Assembly: GCF_000350225.1 (NCBI RefSeq)
Contig: NW_005178726.1
Coordinates: 145,437 to 209,436, forward strand
DNA from: Chondrus crispus
Lineage: Eukaryota > Rhodophyta > Florideophyceae > Gigartinales > Gigartinaceae
Reading direction: 5' to 3'
DNA: 64,000 nt
In this document: piece after piece, positions 8,723 through 20,990 of the stretch
How the letters are laid out: the number at the start of each line of letters is the position of its first letter
Position numbering within the stretch: position 1 is the stretch's first letter
Position numbers and translations under genes: made by a program
Notes under the pieces: generated by a model
Databases searched by the model: none
The model's input: the letters and a program-made list of their open reading frames with translations, nothing else
What the model was told of the DNA's origin: nothing

Positions 8723-9817
8723 CTATTCCTTTGCAGATTCCAATCGGGCTCGCTCCAATTCCGCAAGCTTCCTCTTGTGTCTTCTCTCCAAGTTCTTCGA
8801 AATCAATTCATACGACAAAAACATGATAGCGGTATTCGGCACGGTCCTGGCGAGATGACAGCCCATCCCCCTATACAGCGCCTGCCATCCCTCCTCCTTT
8901 GCGATAAGCTTCAAGCTCTGCATCATAAATCGATACTTGGGCTTCGCGCCCGCCTTGGGAATCTCTCTCATGAGCACTCGCACCCGTTCATGCGGGTATG
9001 TCGCAACCGAGGCAATCAGCTTGGACAAAGCTGCTGTAGCGGTATACTGCAACGGCGTGAGCTCCGCGCGCTCGCCCGGTGCCACCGTCTTCCCCATATG
9101 GAGCAATTGCAACTTCTTCAAGCGCTCGTATAGTACAAAATGAATCGCCGCCTCCGACGTGCCCCACAAACTTGCCGAAAAGCCGCGATACAACCCCGCG
9201 GGTCCTTCCTGCTTCAAAATCTGGGCGCCCGCATCCAAATACCCTCGGTATTGGTGGCCCCCCAGCTGCATGCGGGTGCGCACAACCCACAGCGGGCTCA
9301 TGATAAAATTGGAAGTACTGCCCGCGGCCACGGCGGCGGCCAAGTGGGCAATGGGGGAGTCCTTTCCCACAAATGTGGCGAGGAAGGCCTTGGTCTTGGC
9401 GTATGTGGCAAAGTAAATGGAACGCGATGGCAGCGTGCCGAGGAGGGAGCTGCCGAGGCCTCTGTAGAAGCCCGCGAGCCCATGGGCATCGGTGATGGAG
9501 CGAGTGACAGCGGCCACAGAACGGCCGGCACGGCCCGCGCCAGAGGCTTGCATACGGGTGCGCAGGACTTCCAGAGGGTTGGTGAAGAAGGCCGAGAGCG
9601 AACCGGCAAGGCCACCGGCGAGAAACTTGAAGATGGCGTGCTGGCGCGACAATGTCGTGATGGCCGTGGTGGAGGCCGAGGCCGAGGCTAGCGGCGGGGA
9701 ACCAGGGCGTCGGCGGTGCGAGATGGAGGGGACAGGGATCGGAGTGGCAGTGGCGCGCACGGGCGTCGGGGGAGGGGGCAGGAGGGCGCAGACAGAGCGG
9801 CGGGTTGACACACGCAT
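8723..9817 (-). CDS. Mitochondrial carrier, Rim2/SLC25A33-36-like (pyrimidine nucleotide)
   Basis: 364 aa with three carrier repeats. Each has a signature at the end of the odd helix: NPLEVLRTR, SPLWVVRTR and YPHERVRVL. Matching GLxGFYRG, EGPAGLYRG and EEGWQALYRG motifs follow. The third repeat (YPHE..., KEEGWQALYRGMGCHL, VPNTAIMFLSYEL) closely follows the Rim2/SLC25A36 pattern, which exchanges pyrimidine (deoxy)nucleotides across the inner mitochondrial membrane. The N-terminus (about 50 aa, Arg/Ser/Pro-rich) is longer than in many carriers. Substrate assignment is by motif only; related folate/FAD or NAD carriers share the WVVRTRMQ signature. Confidence 0.82.
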   Translation of the reverse strand: MRVSTRRSVCALLPPPPTPVRATATPIPVPSISHRRRPGSPPLASASASTTAITTLSRQHAIFKFLAGGLAGSLSAFFTNPLEVLRTRMQASGAGRAGRSVAAVTRSITDAHGLAGFYRGLGSSLLGTLPSRSIYFATYAKTKAFLATFVGKDSPIAHLAAAVAAGSTSNFIMSPLWVVRTRMQLGGHQYRGYLDAGAQILKQEGPAGLYRGFSASLWGTSEAAIHFVLYERLKKLQLLHMGKTVAPGERAELTPLQYTATAALSKLIASVATYPHERVRVLMREIPKAGAKPKYRFMMQSLKLIAKEEGWQALYRGMGCHLARTVPNTAIMFLSYELISKNLERRHKRKLAELERARLESAKE

Positions 9818-12333
<2,516 letters not shown>

Positions 12334-13166
12334 GACATGGAGATGCAGATTTGAGTGGATTTGCTGCTTGCATATTGCAGTGACGGTGCCATAAGTCTAG
12401 CGGAGCTGCACTTCCCTAAATGGAGGGGTCTATTTCCAATTGATAGTTTTTATAAATAGGAAGCATTTCGTGTTGAGAGGCGACAACAAAAATAGACAGA
12501 GGCTTTCATATAAGACCTTTAGTTTGAAATTTTGTTCTCTTCACGTTGGTTCGTGTCAAGACAGAGGGCAGTTTTAAACAGGTGGATGTCTACTCTCACT
12601 GATGGGGTTATCTCGACAAGAGAATATGGTTTCTCACGTAATCATGCTACCACCCGGGAATTTTTGTCGCTCTCCTCCCTTCGAGATGAGCTTAGTACAG
12701 AGCACAACTGTGTTAGATTTCTACGTACAGTATTCCCAGATCTATTCTCAGTGCCATAATTCTATTGGCCGCCACTGAAAAATGCAAGAACCCACGACAG
12801 GGGGGGGTCCCTCAATAGTGCCTACTTTAGTAGTGCTTCCCTCTATATAGTGCTATGGCTCACCCTTTGGCACAGGTTATCATAAGCTCACACGTGTATC
12901 ATCCGGCATGGTTCAGTACTCAAAGGATGAAGTTATTTAGTTGTGTTATACAGGCTTTGTTGTGTTTGTGTTAGCAGTGTGCTTTGTCCCCAAATACATG
13001 TATTTGAGCCTCCTTTATATAGTGCCATCCCCCCAATAGTGCCATAGCTAGAGGTATGTCACGCTATAGCACTATATCGTAGAAGGCACTACTGTAAATC
13101 CATTTCTCTTTTATATGATAACGCTGGTACTGTAGCCATGATCTTGCTTGTGTGAGTATCAAGATC
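12334..13166. other. Intergenic with TAGTGC-repeat cluster
   Basis: Between ThiC and HtrA. The first 450 bp hold no gene. The part from about 12810 to 13096 looks like a small decayed element (listed separately). A CACGTG site lies at 12891-12896. Confidence 0.4.
12810..13096. mobile_element. Candidate MITE with inverted TAGTGC subterminal repeats
   Basis: Three TAGTGC motifs at the left (near 12817, 12830, 12848) and four at the right (near 13021, 13037, and in inverted form near 13066 and 13086). The right end read backwards begins TACAGTAGTGCC, resembling pogo/Tigger-type termini flanked by TA. No coding capacity. Exact ends are uncertain. Confidence 0.35.
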
Positions 13167-14579
13167 ATGGCACACCGACATGTTTTAGCTGCCTCATCCT
13201 CTCCCTCCGTCCCCCGCCTCTCCTCCACCGTCAAAACCTCTGCCTTCATGCCCCCTTCTCCCCTCACAATGATTCTGCGACGTCTCCCCACCCTGGCCCG
13301 CCGCGCCGCCCGTCACCACTACGACTACTCCTCTCCTTCCGCCTCCCGTTTCCCGCTCGCCGCCGGCGCCGCCCTTCTCACAGCCACTGCCCTACCCCTC
13401 GCCCTTTCCGACGCCACGCCCTCCCCTTCCCATCCCTCGTTCGACGCGCCACCAATCCCAAAGCTCACCCCTGACTCTCCTCCTTCCCCCGCCTCCCCGC
13501 CCAGCCCGCCGACCCTCCTCTCCCGCTACGCCGTCGCCGACGCCGTCGAGAAAGTCATCCCCTCCGTCGTCAACATCCGCCGCGTCGCCTCGCGCAAGAA
13601 GCTCTCCTCCTTCATCTTCGACGACTCTGAGGCCATGGAGATCAGCTGCGGCTCGGGCTTCTTCATCTCGGAGGAGGGCCACATCGTCACTAACACGCAC
13701 GTCGTAACTGACCGCCCGTCGGACCCCGCGAGCGAAGCGGGCGATGACTCGTTTTTGCACGTCACCTTGTCCACTGGCGAGACCTACGTCGGTCGCATTC
13801 TCGCTGCAGATCACGAGTCCGACATCGCCATCATCAAGGTCAATATCGACGCCCCCGTGCCTGTGGCAAAGATGGGAGACTCGGATGCCGTGCGCCCAGG
13901 CGAGTTTGTCGTCGCCGTTGGCTCCCCGCTCACCTTGTCTAATTCGTGCAGCTTTGGAATTATCTCTACCATTCATCGCGACTTGGCTGTCAGCACGGGA
14001 GAGCCGTCAGGGGGTCTCACTTACTTGCAGCTTGATGTGGCCATCAACCAGGGGAGCTCGGGCGGCCCGTGCATTTCACTCGATGGCGAGGTAGTTGGCA
14101 TATGCTCGATGAAGATCGCGGGCAATGCGGAAGGGATCGGCTTCGCCATTCCAATCAAGTACGCTCAGAAAGTTGTTGAGGATTTGCAGACCCATGGTTA
14201 CGTGCGCCGCCCATTCGTCGGCCTGACCCTTATTTCGGTCACGCCGCATCTGTTCGAGGATATCAGAAGAGATACAAATTATCGCCCGCCGCGCTGGTTG
14301 GAGGCGGAGATGCGCACGACGAATAGCTCCAAGTCCGTAGGCCTCATGGTGCATAACATAACCAAGGGAGGGCCGGGAGATCGGGCTGGCTTGCGAGCGG
14401 GGGATGTGGTTGTAGCTGTCAATAATATGAACACGACGACGACGTCTGAGTTTTTGGCTGCGCTTAACTTCCAGGTACAAAAGGATTGTAGACTCAAGGT
14501 GAGGAGAGGCGCTCATGGGAATGTCGAGCATGTTACGATACGTCCCGAGGTGCTAACTCCAAATCGGCGATTACGGTAG
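13167..14579 (+). CDS. HtrA2/DegP-like serine protease with PDZ domain, mitochondrial
   Basis: Start at the ATG 13167; the ATG at 13269 (MILRRLPTLARRAARHH...) gives an even better mitochondrial presequence and may be the real one. A hydrophobic segment (FPLAAGAALLTATALPLAL) follows, as in HtrA2, whose protease faces the intermembrane space. The catalytic triad is complete in 13167 numbering: His178 (TNTHVV), Asp219 (ESDIAII) and Ser298 (GSSGGP). A single PDZ domain (about 350-455: VGLTLISV, GDRAGLRAGDVVVAVN) closes the protein. Family members trim misfolded proteins. The Pro/Ser linker before the protease is lineage-specific. Confidence 0.9.
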   Translation: MAHRHVLAASSSPSVPRLSSTVKTSAFMPPSPLTMILRRLPTLARRAARHHYDYSSPSASRFPLAAGAALLTATALPLALSDATPSPSHPSFDAPPIPKLTPDSPPSPASPPSPPTLLSRYAVADAVEKVIPSVVNIRRVASRKKLSSFIFDDSEAMEISCGSGFFISEEGHIVTNTHVVTDRPSDPASEAGDDSFLHVTLSTGETYVGRILAADHESDIAIIKVNIDAPVPVAKMGDSDAVRPGEFVVAVGSPLTLSNSCSFGIISTIHRDLAVSTGEPSGGLTYLQLDVAINQGSSGGPCISLDGEVVGICSMKIAGNAEGIGFAIPIKYAQKVVEDLQTHGYVRRPFVGLTLISVTPHLFEDIRRDTNYRPPRWLEAEMRTTNSSKSVGLMVHNITKGGPGDRAGLRAGDVVVAVNNMNTTTTSEFLAALNFQVQKDCRLKVRRGAHGNVEHVTIRPEVLTPNRRLR

Positions 14580-14702
14580 CTTTAATCAAGAGAGGAAAGG
14601 CGTGTTGCCTCCCATTGTATGTAAGGGCGCACGCACCATTTCGTACATCAGATATTTCTTCCGTCCAAACGGCAAAACTGAACATTAACCTTCTTCGCAA
14701 GT

Positions 14703-15881
14703 TTATGATATAATGCAAGATTCTCTACGACTGATTCCTGAACCATCGGCTCCAGATTTTGCATCACCAAGGAGCAATTTAGGACCAGCGCCGTTGTTTG
14801 GGGAAGCCTTCACATTTCCCCGTTTTCGTCGTGCAAACGTCAAATAGCTTGTGTGACCCTTCATAGAGCTAAATGGACGACTATGCAGCCTTGCTGCTAC
14901 CCGAATAACCCGCCCATCATGCCGCCCATCGTTCTTATCAGCCATTTCTAGCCGTTCGGCGCCAGCCGTCTTTAGTTTCCTCCTCGTCGAGCCAGACAAT
15001 TCTATCCGCTGCCTCTTTCGGTGACGAGAGCTCTCATCATTTAAGGCTGGGTTGGCCACGTCCTTCTGGCTCTCCTGCAGTTCATCAAACCCAGGAGTGC
15101 CAAGAATCTGTTCGCGAGTCTCGTACGTCCGCACTGGCGCAGTAACTGTGCGCACTGAATGAAACGGACCCTTGCGGAACATTTCTGCGCTCTTTTGTAC
15201 TTGCTCCAGGCATGGTGAAAAAGTGCAAACCGTGCCGTTCGGTTTGAGCACCCGTGCAACTTCTTCACCCATCAGATACGGGGCTGGCAAGTCCAAAAAT
15301 ACGGCATCTGCTTCTCCGTCATTTACACCAAGAAAGCCTTGTTTGACGACATCCACGCCGCCAGTGACTTTGACGACGTGCTCAAGGCCTAGCGCCCGAA
15401 AATCCTTCTGGGCTGCGTCGGCACGTGGCTTGTGGAACTCAAAGGACCGCACTTGCCCCAATGGGGCAACAGCTCTCGCGAAAGCAACAGAAGCCGACCC
15501 AGAACCAGTACCCGACTCGATGAGCACTTGACCAGGGCGGAGGTCGAGAAAAAGGGTGATGACGGCAGAGTCGTGAGGGTAAACTATCTGGGTGCGATGG
15601 AACATAGCTAGCGACCACAATTCCGGCGTGGGTTTCAAAGCATGAACAAAGCCAGCGCATGCTTGCGTTCCAGAGCCCGTGCCAGGGTGTGACTTGGCCT
15701 CCCACCGCCGGCCTAAGGGATGTCCGATGACATCATCGTGAGCAAAGCGGCCATAGCGGTTGTTCAGAAACGAGCCGGCCCTTAGAACGACGGGGGTTAG
15801 TGCGTTGTACTTCTCCTGTACAATGATGAGGTCGCCATCGCACGCGTTTGGCGAAGAAGAACGCCCTTGGAGCAGCGGCAT
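14703..15881 (-). CDS. tRNA (adenine-58-N1)-methyltransferase catalytic subunit Trm61
   Basis: 392 aa from the ATG at 15881; an upstream GTG at 15965 is disregarded. With Trm6, Trm61 makes m1A58 in the T-loop of tRNAs, including initiator tRNA-Met. The N-terminal beta domain (DGDLIIVQEK, FNNRFG-like NNRYGRFAHDDVIG) is followed by the SAM-binding motif ESGTGSGSAS (122-131), the HRTQIVYPHD segment and the catalytic DLPAPY (197-202). The C-terminal KGHTSYLTFA matches the family end. It converges with HtrA (123 bp apart) and is divergent from the KAR gene, sharing about 290 bp of promoter. Confidence 0.92.
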   Translation of the reverse strand: MPLLQGRSSSPNACDGDLIIVQEKYNALTPVVLRAGSFLNNRYGRFAHDDVIGHPLGRRWEAKSHPGTGSGTQACAGFVHALKPTPELWSLAMFHRTQIVYPHDSAVITLFLDLRPGQVLIESGTGSGSASVAFARAVAPLGQVRSFEFHKPRADAAQKDFRALGLEHVVKVTGGVDVVKQGFLGVNDGEADAVFLDLPAPYLMGEEVARVLKPNGTVCTFSPCLEQVQKSAEMFRKGPFHSVRTVTAPVRTYETREQILGTPGFDELQESQKDVANPALNDESSRHRKRQRIELSGSTRRKLKTAGAERLEMADKNDGRHDGRVIRVAARLHSRPFSSMKGHTSYLTFARRKRGNVKASPNNGAGPKLLLGDAKSGADGSGISRRESCIIS

Positions 15882-16174
15882 GAATCCGTCCGAGAAGAAG
15901 TGCGGTCGGCGTGACGACGCCGGCGAGGCTGACTGGTGAGAAGGAAATGTAACAGCAATGAGCACGACTCAGTCTTTTCCTTTGAAATTGCTGTTTTCGG
16001 CCCATGCACGTCAAAAGTTTTATGCATCGTGCAATCACTTCTGAGGGTTCAATAAAGTGTGGATCATGAGCACGCAGATTCCCGCCAGATTCATCATTAA
16101 AGAAAGCCTGTCACTTTTCTCCAGTGTTGCCTTCCCCCTCCCTCATCCCCTTCTGATCCAACCCTTCTCCCGTG

Positions 16175-17101
16175 ATGGAACCCATCGTCCTGCTGCTTGC
16201 CGCGATTGGGGCTGTCACATTGCTCGCTGTCGTTGTTCGTCTCTTCCTCTTCATCACTCAATACCTCCTCACCTCCTTCTCCTACTCGAAATTCAAGGGA
16301 GAATGGGCCGTAGTCACCGGCGCGTCAGCCGGCATCGGCGCGGGCTTCGTTCACGGCCTCGCCTCCCGTGGAATTAACGTGGTCCTCCTCGCTCGGTCCA
16401 AAGACAAGATGGACATCATTGCCTCCGAAGTCTCCTCCACCTACGGCGTCAAAACTCACGTCACTTGCTTTGATTTCGGTTCCGCAGACCTCGCCGCCTA
16501 CGCCGCCCTCAAAACCGAGCTCGCTCCACTCGCCCCGAAGATCCTCGTCAACAACGTCGGCGTCAACGTTGAGTTTCCGACAGATTTTGTTGAAATGGAT
16601 CCCGCGGACGTCGATCGCATCGTCCGCATTAACATCACCTCCATCAACAAGATGACCGCCATGCTGCTTCCGGCCATGATTGCTGCCAAAAAAGGGATCG
16701 TCTTCTGCCTCAGCTCGGGGGGCGGTGCGGTCACACCGGCCCCGCTGTTGGCCCCTTATTCGGGCACAAAATCCTATGCGGATTCGTTCGCCGTCTCCCT
16801 GTCCGGAGAGGTCGTGGATAAGGGTGTCCAGGTTTGCTCCCTCACACCTTTCTTTGTCGAGAGCGCGATGGCAAAGATGCGCAAGTCCTTCACGGTACCG
16901 TCGGCCAACGACTTTGCCAATAAAGCGCTTAACCAAGTTTGCGTTTCACCAAGAGTTTCTCCGCATTGGGTCCACGCGATTATGGCAGGTGCAGTCACGC
17001 TTCTCCCCCTAAAGGCCCAGGTTTCTTACGTAACCAACCTCCATCGAAGCATTAGGACCAGAGCACTGAAAAAGAAAGAGCGTCTCGCTAAGGAAAACTA
17101 G
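16175..17101 (+). CDS. Very-long-chain 3-oxoacyl-CoA reductase (KAR/HSD17B12-like)
   Basis: 308 aa short-chain dehydrogenase. An N-terminal membrane segment (IVLLLAAIGAVTLLAVVVRLFLF) is followed by the NADP(H) motif GASAGIG (49-55), NNVGVN, the catalytic Ser in LSSGGG (180-182) and Tyr195-x3-Lys199 (YSGTK). The C-terminus is Lys-rich (KKKERLAKEN), which may act as an ER retrieval signal. KAR does the second step of fatty-acid elongation, reducing 3-ketoacyl-CoA in the ER membrane. The arrangement and length match KAR better than soluble SDRs. The ATG at 16175 is the first in frame after the upstream region. Confidence 0.9.
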   Translation: MEPIVLLLAAIGAVTLLAVVVRLFLFITQYLLTSFSYSKFKGEWAVVTGASAGIGAGFVHGLASRGINVVLLARSKDKMDIIASEVSSTYGVKTHVTCFDFGSADLAAYAALKTELAPLAPKILVNNVGVNVEFPTDFVEMDPADVDRIVRINITSINKMTAMLLPAMIAAKKGIVFCLSSGGGAVTPAPLLAPYSGTKSYADSFAVSLSGEVVDKGVQVCSLTPFFVESAMAKMRKSFTVPSANDFANKALNQVCVSPRVSPHWVHAIMAGAVTLLPLKAQVSYVTNLHRSIRTRALKKKERLAKEN

Positions 17102-17502
17102 GTAGTGACCATACCTATTTGTTGGCCAACCAAACCATCCTCGCTTCTGCATGCATGGACGGGGAGGTAATATATTTTTGCCTTACGAAGCTGCGAATGG
17201 CGATTAGGGACGGACCTTAGTGTGCATAGGAATACGGTCTCGAGTGAAGATCTATGCCTCTGCAGCCTGCATTACTAGCGGCAAGTTGTGGAGTTTTCTC
17301 AAGGATCCTTCGTAATTGAAGGCCTGCTCAAGGATGAACGAGAGAAGGCCGTTACACGCCGGTACAATATCGCGGTATCAGGTCAGAGCATTCATGTAGA
17401 GCTCCATCTAGATATATTTCGCCAACTCGTGCATGTACTGGTTTAATAATATATGTACACTTTACAAGTCACTACAATATACAATTTCACAGCAGAATCA
17501 GT
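17102..17502. other. Intergenic between convergent genes
   Basis: About 400 bp of 3' flanks of the KAR and pseudokinase genes, AT-richer than the coding DNA. No gene or repeat seen. Confidence 0.5.
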
Positions 17503-18981
17503 CTATCCCATCAAGACCCGAGGCCAGAACGAACGTGCGGTACGACGCCCAGTGGCTGTCCGAGACATAGTCAGCCACGGATGTCGATTAATGCAACCTG
17601 AATCCAACCTTCGATTAGGCTCAGGTCTAAGTAGCTGGAAAAGAATACTGCGAGCGTTCGGGCTTATTCGCGATGCCGCCTCGCAGTCTGCAGGAAAAAG
17701 AGCTTCTTGCATCCAGTCAACTCTTTTCAATTTAGCATACTCTCCCAGCGTTGAACGATGGTTTATCTTTCCGCCACGATCCCACGGTTCCCCGACCGCT
17801 TCGCCAACTGGGAGGGGACCGATGAGCATCTGGTAAAGTAAGCAACCCAAACCCCAGAAATCGTTCGACAAAGTTGCAGGCCGGTCATTCCAGATCTCCG
17901 GAGGGATACCTTCAAATCCGTTGTTCCATACGCAACGTTTGATTTCTTCCAGCTCGCGTTCCGGATAGAACTTGTCAGAAGAAGGCTCTGTCTTCATAGA
18001 TGTCATACTGAAGTCGATTAGCTTCACGGGGCCAATTACTGTGGGATTAGCTTCACAAAGAAGAACACTGCGGGTAGATATGCCACCATGAAGAATTCCA
18101 AGGCTATGAAGATACTGGACAGCCTCCAGCACCTGGCTGAACACCTGGTAAGCATCGTTGTCATTCATAGGTCCGTTCAACGCCAACCATTTCTGCAAGC
18201 TCGGGCCCGGGACGTACTCCATGATGAGTTGTGTTTCCCTCGGCGTGTGGAAGACTTGACGGCATGCGACAAGAGAGTCCGGGTACATGCGCTTCTCGAT
18301 GACCATGAGCCTATTCCCCACGAAACTCTCCACCAGGGCTGGTGTGGGAGTTGTGTCACGTGATATTACTTTGACGGCTATGGGGCTATTGCCTCTATCG
18401 CTCGCCTTGCCGTAGTATACTGTGCTATTGCTCCCTTCGCAAATTTTCATGTTTCGACAAGCCGAGTAGGTGATGTCATCATCTGAAAGCTTTAGCTCTT
18501 TGAAAGCGGTATCCCAACTCGTAAACTCGTTTAATTCTCTGGCTTGAACCACGAGACAAGACGCGAAGCCACCAAACCCGGTACTTTTCTCCGTGATCTC
18601 AAAGGTAAGATTTTTCTCGTCTGCCTCAATAGTGGCATTCCGCAAACGCACTGAACTCGAAAGCCAAGGCACGTCGAGGACGCCGTAGTCGCGGAGAACA
18701 ACTTTCGTGAGGAATTTTCGAGGAGGGCGCTTTTCCTTATGGATGTAGAGCTGCACGGGCGAGGACGTGATGGATTCGTTATCCTGCATGAAAAGATCGA
18801 GGGGGGCGGGACCGTTTTGGGACCGAAGTGGGTGCGAGGGGCGCTCGATGTAGCAAAGACGGCCGTCGCGAATAACATCCATCAACTCGATAGCGTCCCC
18901 AACATCCATTTCCAGAATCCTTTCGCTTGCCATTTTGGTGGTGCCATTAGGATGCGAACTGTCCTGTGCCTCGTCCGCCAT
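17503..18981 (-). CDS. Pseudokinase-like protein kinase-fold protein
   Basis: 492 aa from the ATG at 18981. Residues about 170-470 follow the kinase fold: glycine loop CEGSNSTVYYGK, the VAIK-type lysine in IAVKVI (Lys204), hinge MEYVPGPSLQKWL, and an APE-like IPPEIWNDRP followed by FWGLGCLLYQMLIG and a C-lobe. The catalytic loop HRD is HGG (298-300), so the catalytic Asp is missing, the following Lys and Asn are also absent, and DFG is DFS. It is probably catalytically dead. The N-terminal 165 residues have no recognised domain. PDK1-like kinases share the HPWL end (RHPWL). GGTAAGTG just upstream of the ATG could be a 5'UTR splice donor. Confidence 0.78.
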   Translation of the reverse strand: MADEAQDSSHPNGTTKMASERILEMDVGDAIELMDVIRDGRLCYIERPSHPLRSQNGPAPLDLFMQDNESITSSPVQLYIHKEKRPPRKFLTKVVLRDYGVLDVPWLSSSVRLRNATIEADEKNLTFEITEKSTGFGGFASCLVVQARELNEFTSWDTAFKELKLSDDDITYSACRNMKICEGSNSTVYYGKASDRGNSPIAVKVISRDTTPTPALVESFVGNRLMVIEKRMYPDSLVACRQVFHTPRETQLIMEYVPGPSLQKWLALNGPMNDNDAYQVFSQVLEAVQYLHSLGILHGGISTRSVLLCEANPTVIGPVKLIDFSMTSMKTEPSSDKFYPERELEEIKRCVWNNGFEGIPPEIWNDRPATLSNDFWGLGCLLYQMLIGPLPVGEAVGEPWDRGGKINHRSTLGEYAKLKRVDWMQEALFPADCEAASRISPNARSILFQLLRPEPNRRLDSGCINRHPWLTMSRTATGRRTARSFWPRVLMG

Positions 18982-19453
18982 GCCGCCTTGCTTCTCCTGC
19001 ACTTACCCAAGCGACTGCAGCAACCGGTTGTCAAGGCCCCACCTGAGTTCTGCATACTCTGAGACAGACGCACTGCCCGCCCGGTAATCGCTAGGAGTAG
19101 CACGTCAGAAATTGAAAGTGGCCACACTAGGATACTTGACGGTAGTCTCCAGGTCTCTTGCTGCCCACTCTGCAGCTTCCGCTGAGTACGAGTTAGGCCT
19201 TTGTATTCAGGTCCTTTACGAGGACACGTGGTCGTCACACGTTTGCACAGTATTCCCTGTTTACACGTGTACTTGTTATGGGTCCCTACAGTATCTTGAG
19301 GTGTTATCATACCGCGTTCCGACCCCGTAGCTTGATCTCGATGCCCTGTTCTGCCGAACGATAAAGTCCCTTGTCTTTCCTAGTGCATCCGCCTTGACCG
19401 TTATCCCCTCCCCGCTTGTCTCTTTCCAGAGTTGCCGCACAGCTGATCCCACT
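18982..19453. other. Divergent promoter of pseudokinase and ClpP genes
   Basis: About 470 bp between divergent genes. It holds two CACGTG sites (annotated separately) and no ORF of interest. Confidence 0.5.
19225..19269. promoter_or_regulatory. Two CACGTG sites upstream of ClpP
   Basis: CACGTG at 19225-19230 and 19264-19269, about 185-230 bp before the ClpP ATG, both in ACACGTG context like the sites upstream of the genes at 4784 and 41287. Confidence 0.4.
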
Positions 19454-20254
19454 ATGGCACCCGCCTTTGCACTATGCCCCGGCATCCGCGCCTTCTCCGG
19501 CAAGCCCCTAGACGCCACCACCTCGCGCCGTCCGTACACCCCCCAAATTCGCGCGGCCCGCATGTCCCTCGCACCCCACATGGTGCCCGAGCCGGCCCCA
19601 CAACCGCCCGCCGATCCGCCCAAGCCTGACGCCCCCCCCTCCGTGCCGCCCCCAGTGCCCATGGTTGCCGTCGGTGACAACTCGCAGATGGACATCTACT
19701 CCCGTCTGGCCAAGGATCGCATCCTCTTACTGGGTCGCGCCGTCGACGACGAGGTCGCCAACTCCCTCGTTGCGCAGTTGTTGTTTTTGGCAAGTGAAGA
19801 TCCAGACAAGGATATCACTATGTACATCAACTCACCGGGAGGAGGAGTGTCTGCTGGCATGGCCATTTATGATACCATGCAATTCATTCCGTGCGATGTT
19901 CAGACGATTTGCTTTGGTACAGCCGCGAGTATGGGCGCATTCTTGCTGAGTGCAGGGACTAAGGGAAAGAGGAAGAGCCTGCCGAATGCCAGGATTATGA
20001 TCCATCAGCCTCTCGGTGGCGCCCAAGGACAGGCAGCGGATATTGAGATTCAAGCACGAGAGATTCTGTTTGTCAAGGATTTGCTGAATGGTTACATGGC
20101 CGATTTCACAGGGCAGTCTTTGCAGAAAATACAAAACGATACGGACAGAGACTTCTTCATGACGGCTGCCGATGCCCAGGAGTACGGCCTTATCGATGAG
20201 GTCATTAAGACCAAGATAGATGTTCCAGTTCTTGCTCGCCCAACACTTGTGTAA
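19454..20254 (+). CDS. clpP: ATP-dependent Clp protease proteolytic subunit, plastid-targeted
   Basis: 266 aa from the ATG at 19454; a TTG-started extension to 19394 is disregarded. The first ~70 residues are rich in Ala, Ser, Pro and Arg, like a plastid transit peptide with a Pro-rich linker. The ClpP body has the complete triad: Ser159 (GTAASMG), His184 ([10 protein letters not shown]) and Asp229 (NDTDRD). Conserved segments include MYINSPGG and EYGLIDEV. ClpP forms the double-heptamer chamber fed by ClpC/X unfoldases. Nuclear coding fits a stromal or mitochondrial location; the leader composition favours plastid. Confidence 0.92.
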   Translation: MAPAFALCPGIRAFSGKPLDATTSRRPYTPQIRAARMSLAPHMVPEPAPQPPADPPKPDAPPSVPPPVPMVAVGDNSQMDIYSRLAKDRILLLGRAVDDEVANSLVAQLLFLASEDPDKDITMYINSPGGGVSAGMAIYDTMQFIPCDVQTICFGTAASMGAFLLSAGTKGKRKSLPNARIMIHQPLGGAQGQAADIEIQAREILFVKDLLNGYMADFTGQSLQKIQNDTDRDFFMTAADAQEYGLIDEVIKTKIDVPVLARPTLV

Positions 20255-20990
20255 ATGCAGTCATGACTTCTTGACTTTCCAAAACTGCTAATCGACGAGG
20301 TCTTTCTGCCTTCAACTTGGCGCCGGCGTTGTCTCACATCTTGCTGCGTTGACTGCGTGCCATGGGTACAAGGGAAGAGTGTACCGTTTCTCCTTTGAAA
20401 CGGAGAAGAGAAATGACCCCATTAATCTTGACTCTACTACGGCAAAAACATATCCATTTCGTAGTCTTGTCCGCGCTGTGTTGCAACTAGTGCGAGCGAT
20501 TCTTTCCTGTGCCTTTCATAGTACGGTATAGGTCATCCGCACAGGATGAAAATGCTAGTCCCGATGCTCAAGGTGAGAATGAAAAGGTTTGAGATCTGTC
20601 CGGACACTGCTTTGAGCGCAAGACTACGGTGTTCATCTCACTGTGGTGCCGCTACGTTTTCGCCACTGTGAACAGATGGTTGGCGATAGGCTCGTCCGCC
20701 TGTCTGCGCCCACAGAAGTCGTAGCATTTCGAAGCGACGTCACCGCTTCTCCTCTTGTGCTTTCTCTGTTGGATTGTCTACTGGATAGGCATGTGTGCTG
20801 GGACAGGGCGAGCGAAACAAAGCTAGATTTGTCGAAAAGACAGATAAGGCACAAGATTTATCGGAATATCGGAAATACAAGCCAAACGAAAGCCGTGTGA
20901 ACGCAAGAACTAGAGGAGTGAGCGGTTCAACTACGTCCCTTACGGATACCCCGTGGCCAGACAAAAATCAAATGGAACACCGTAAGAGGT
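20255..20990. other. Intergenic, no gene seen
   Basis: Convergent 3' region of ClpP and LHCR; only short ORFs without domains. Confidence 0.5.
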
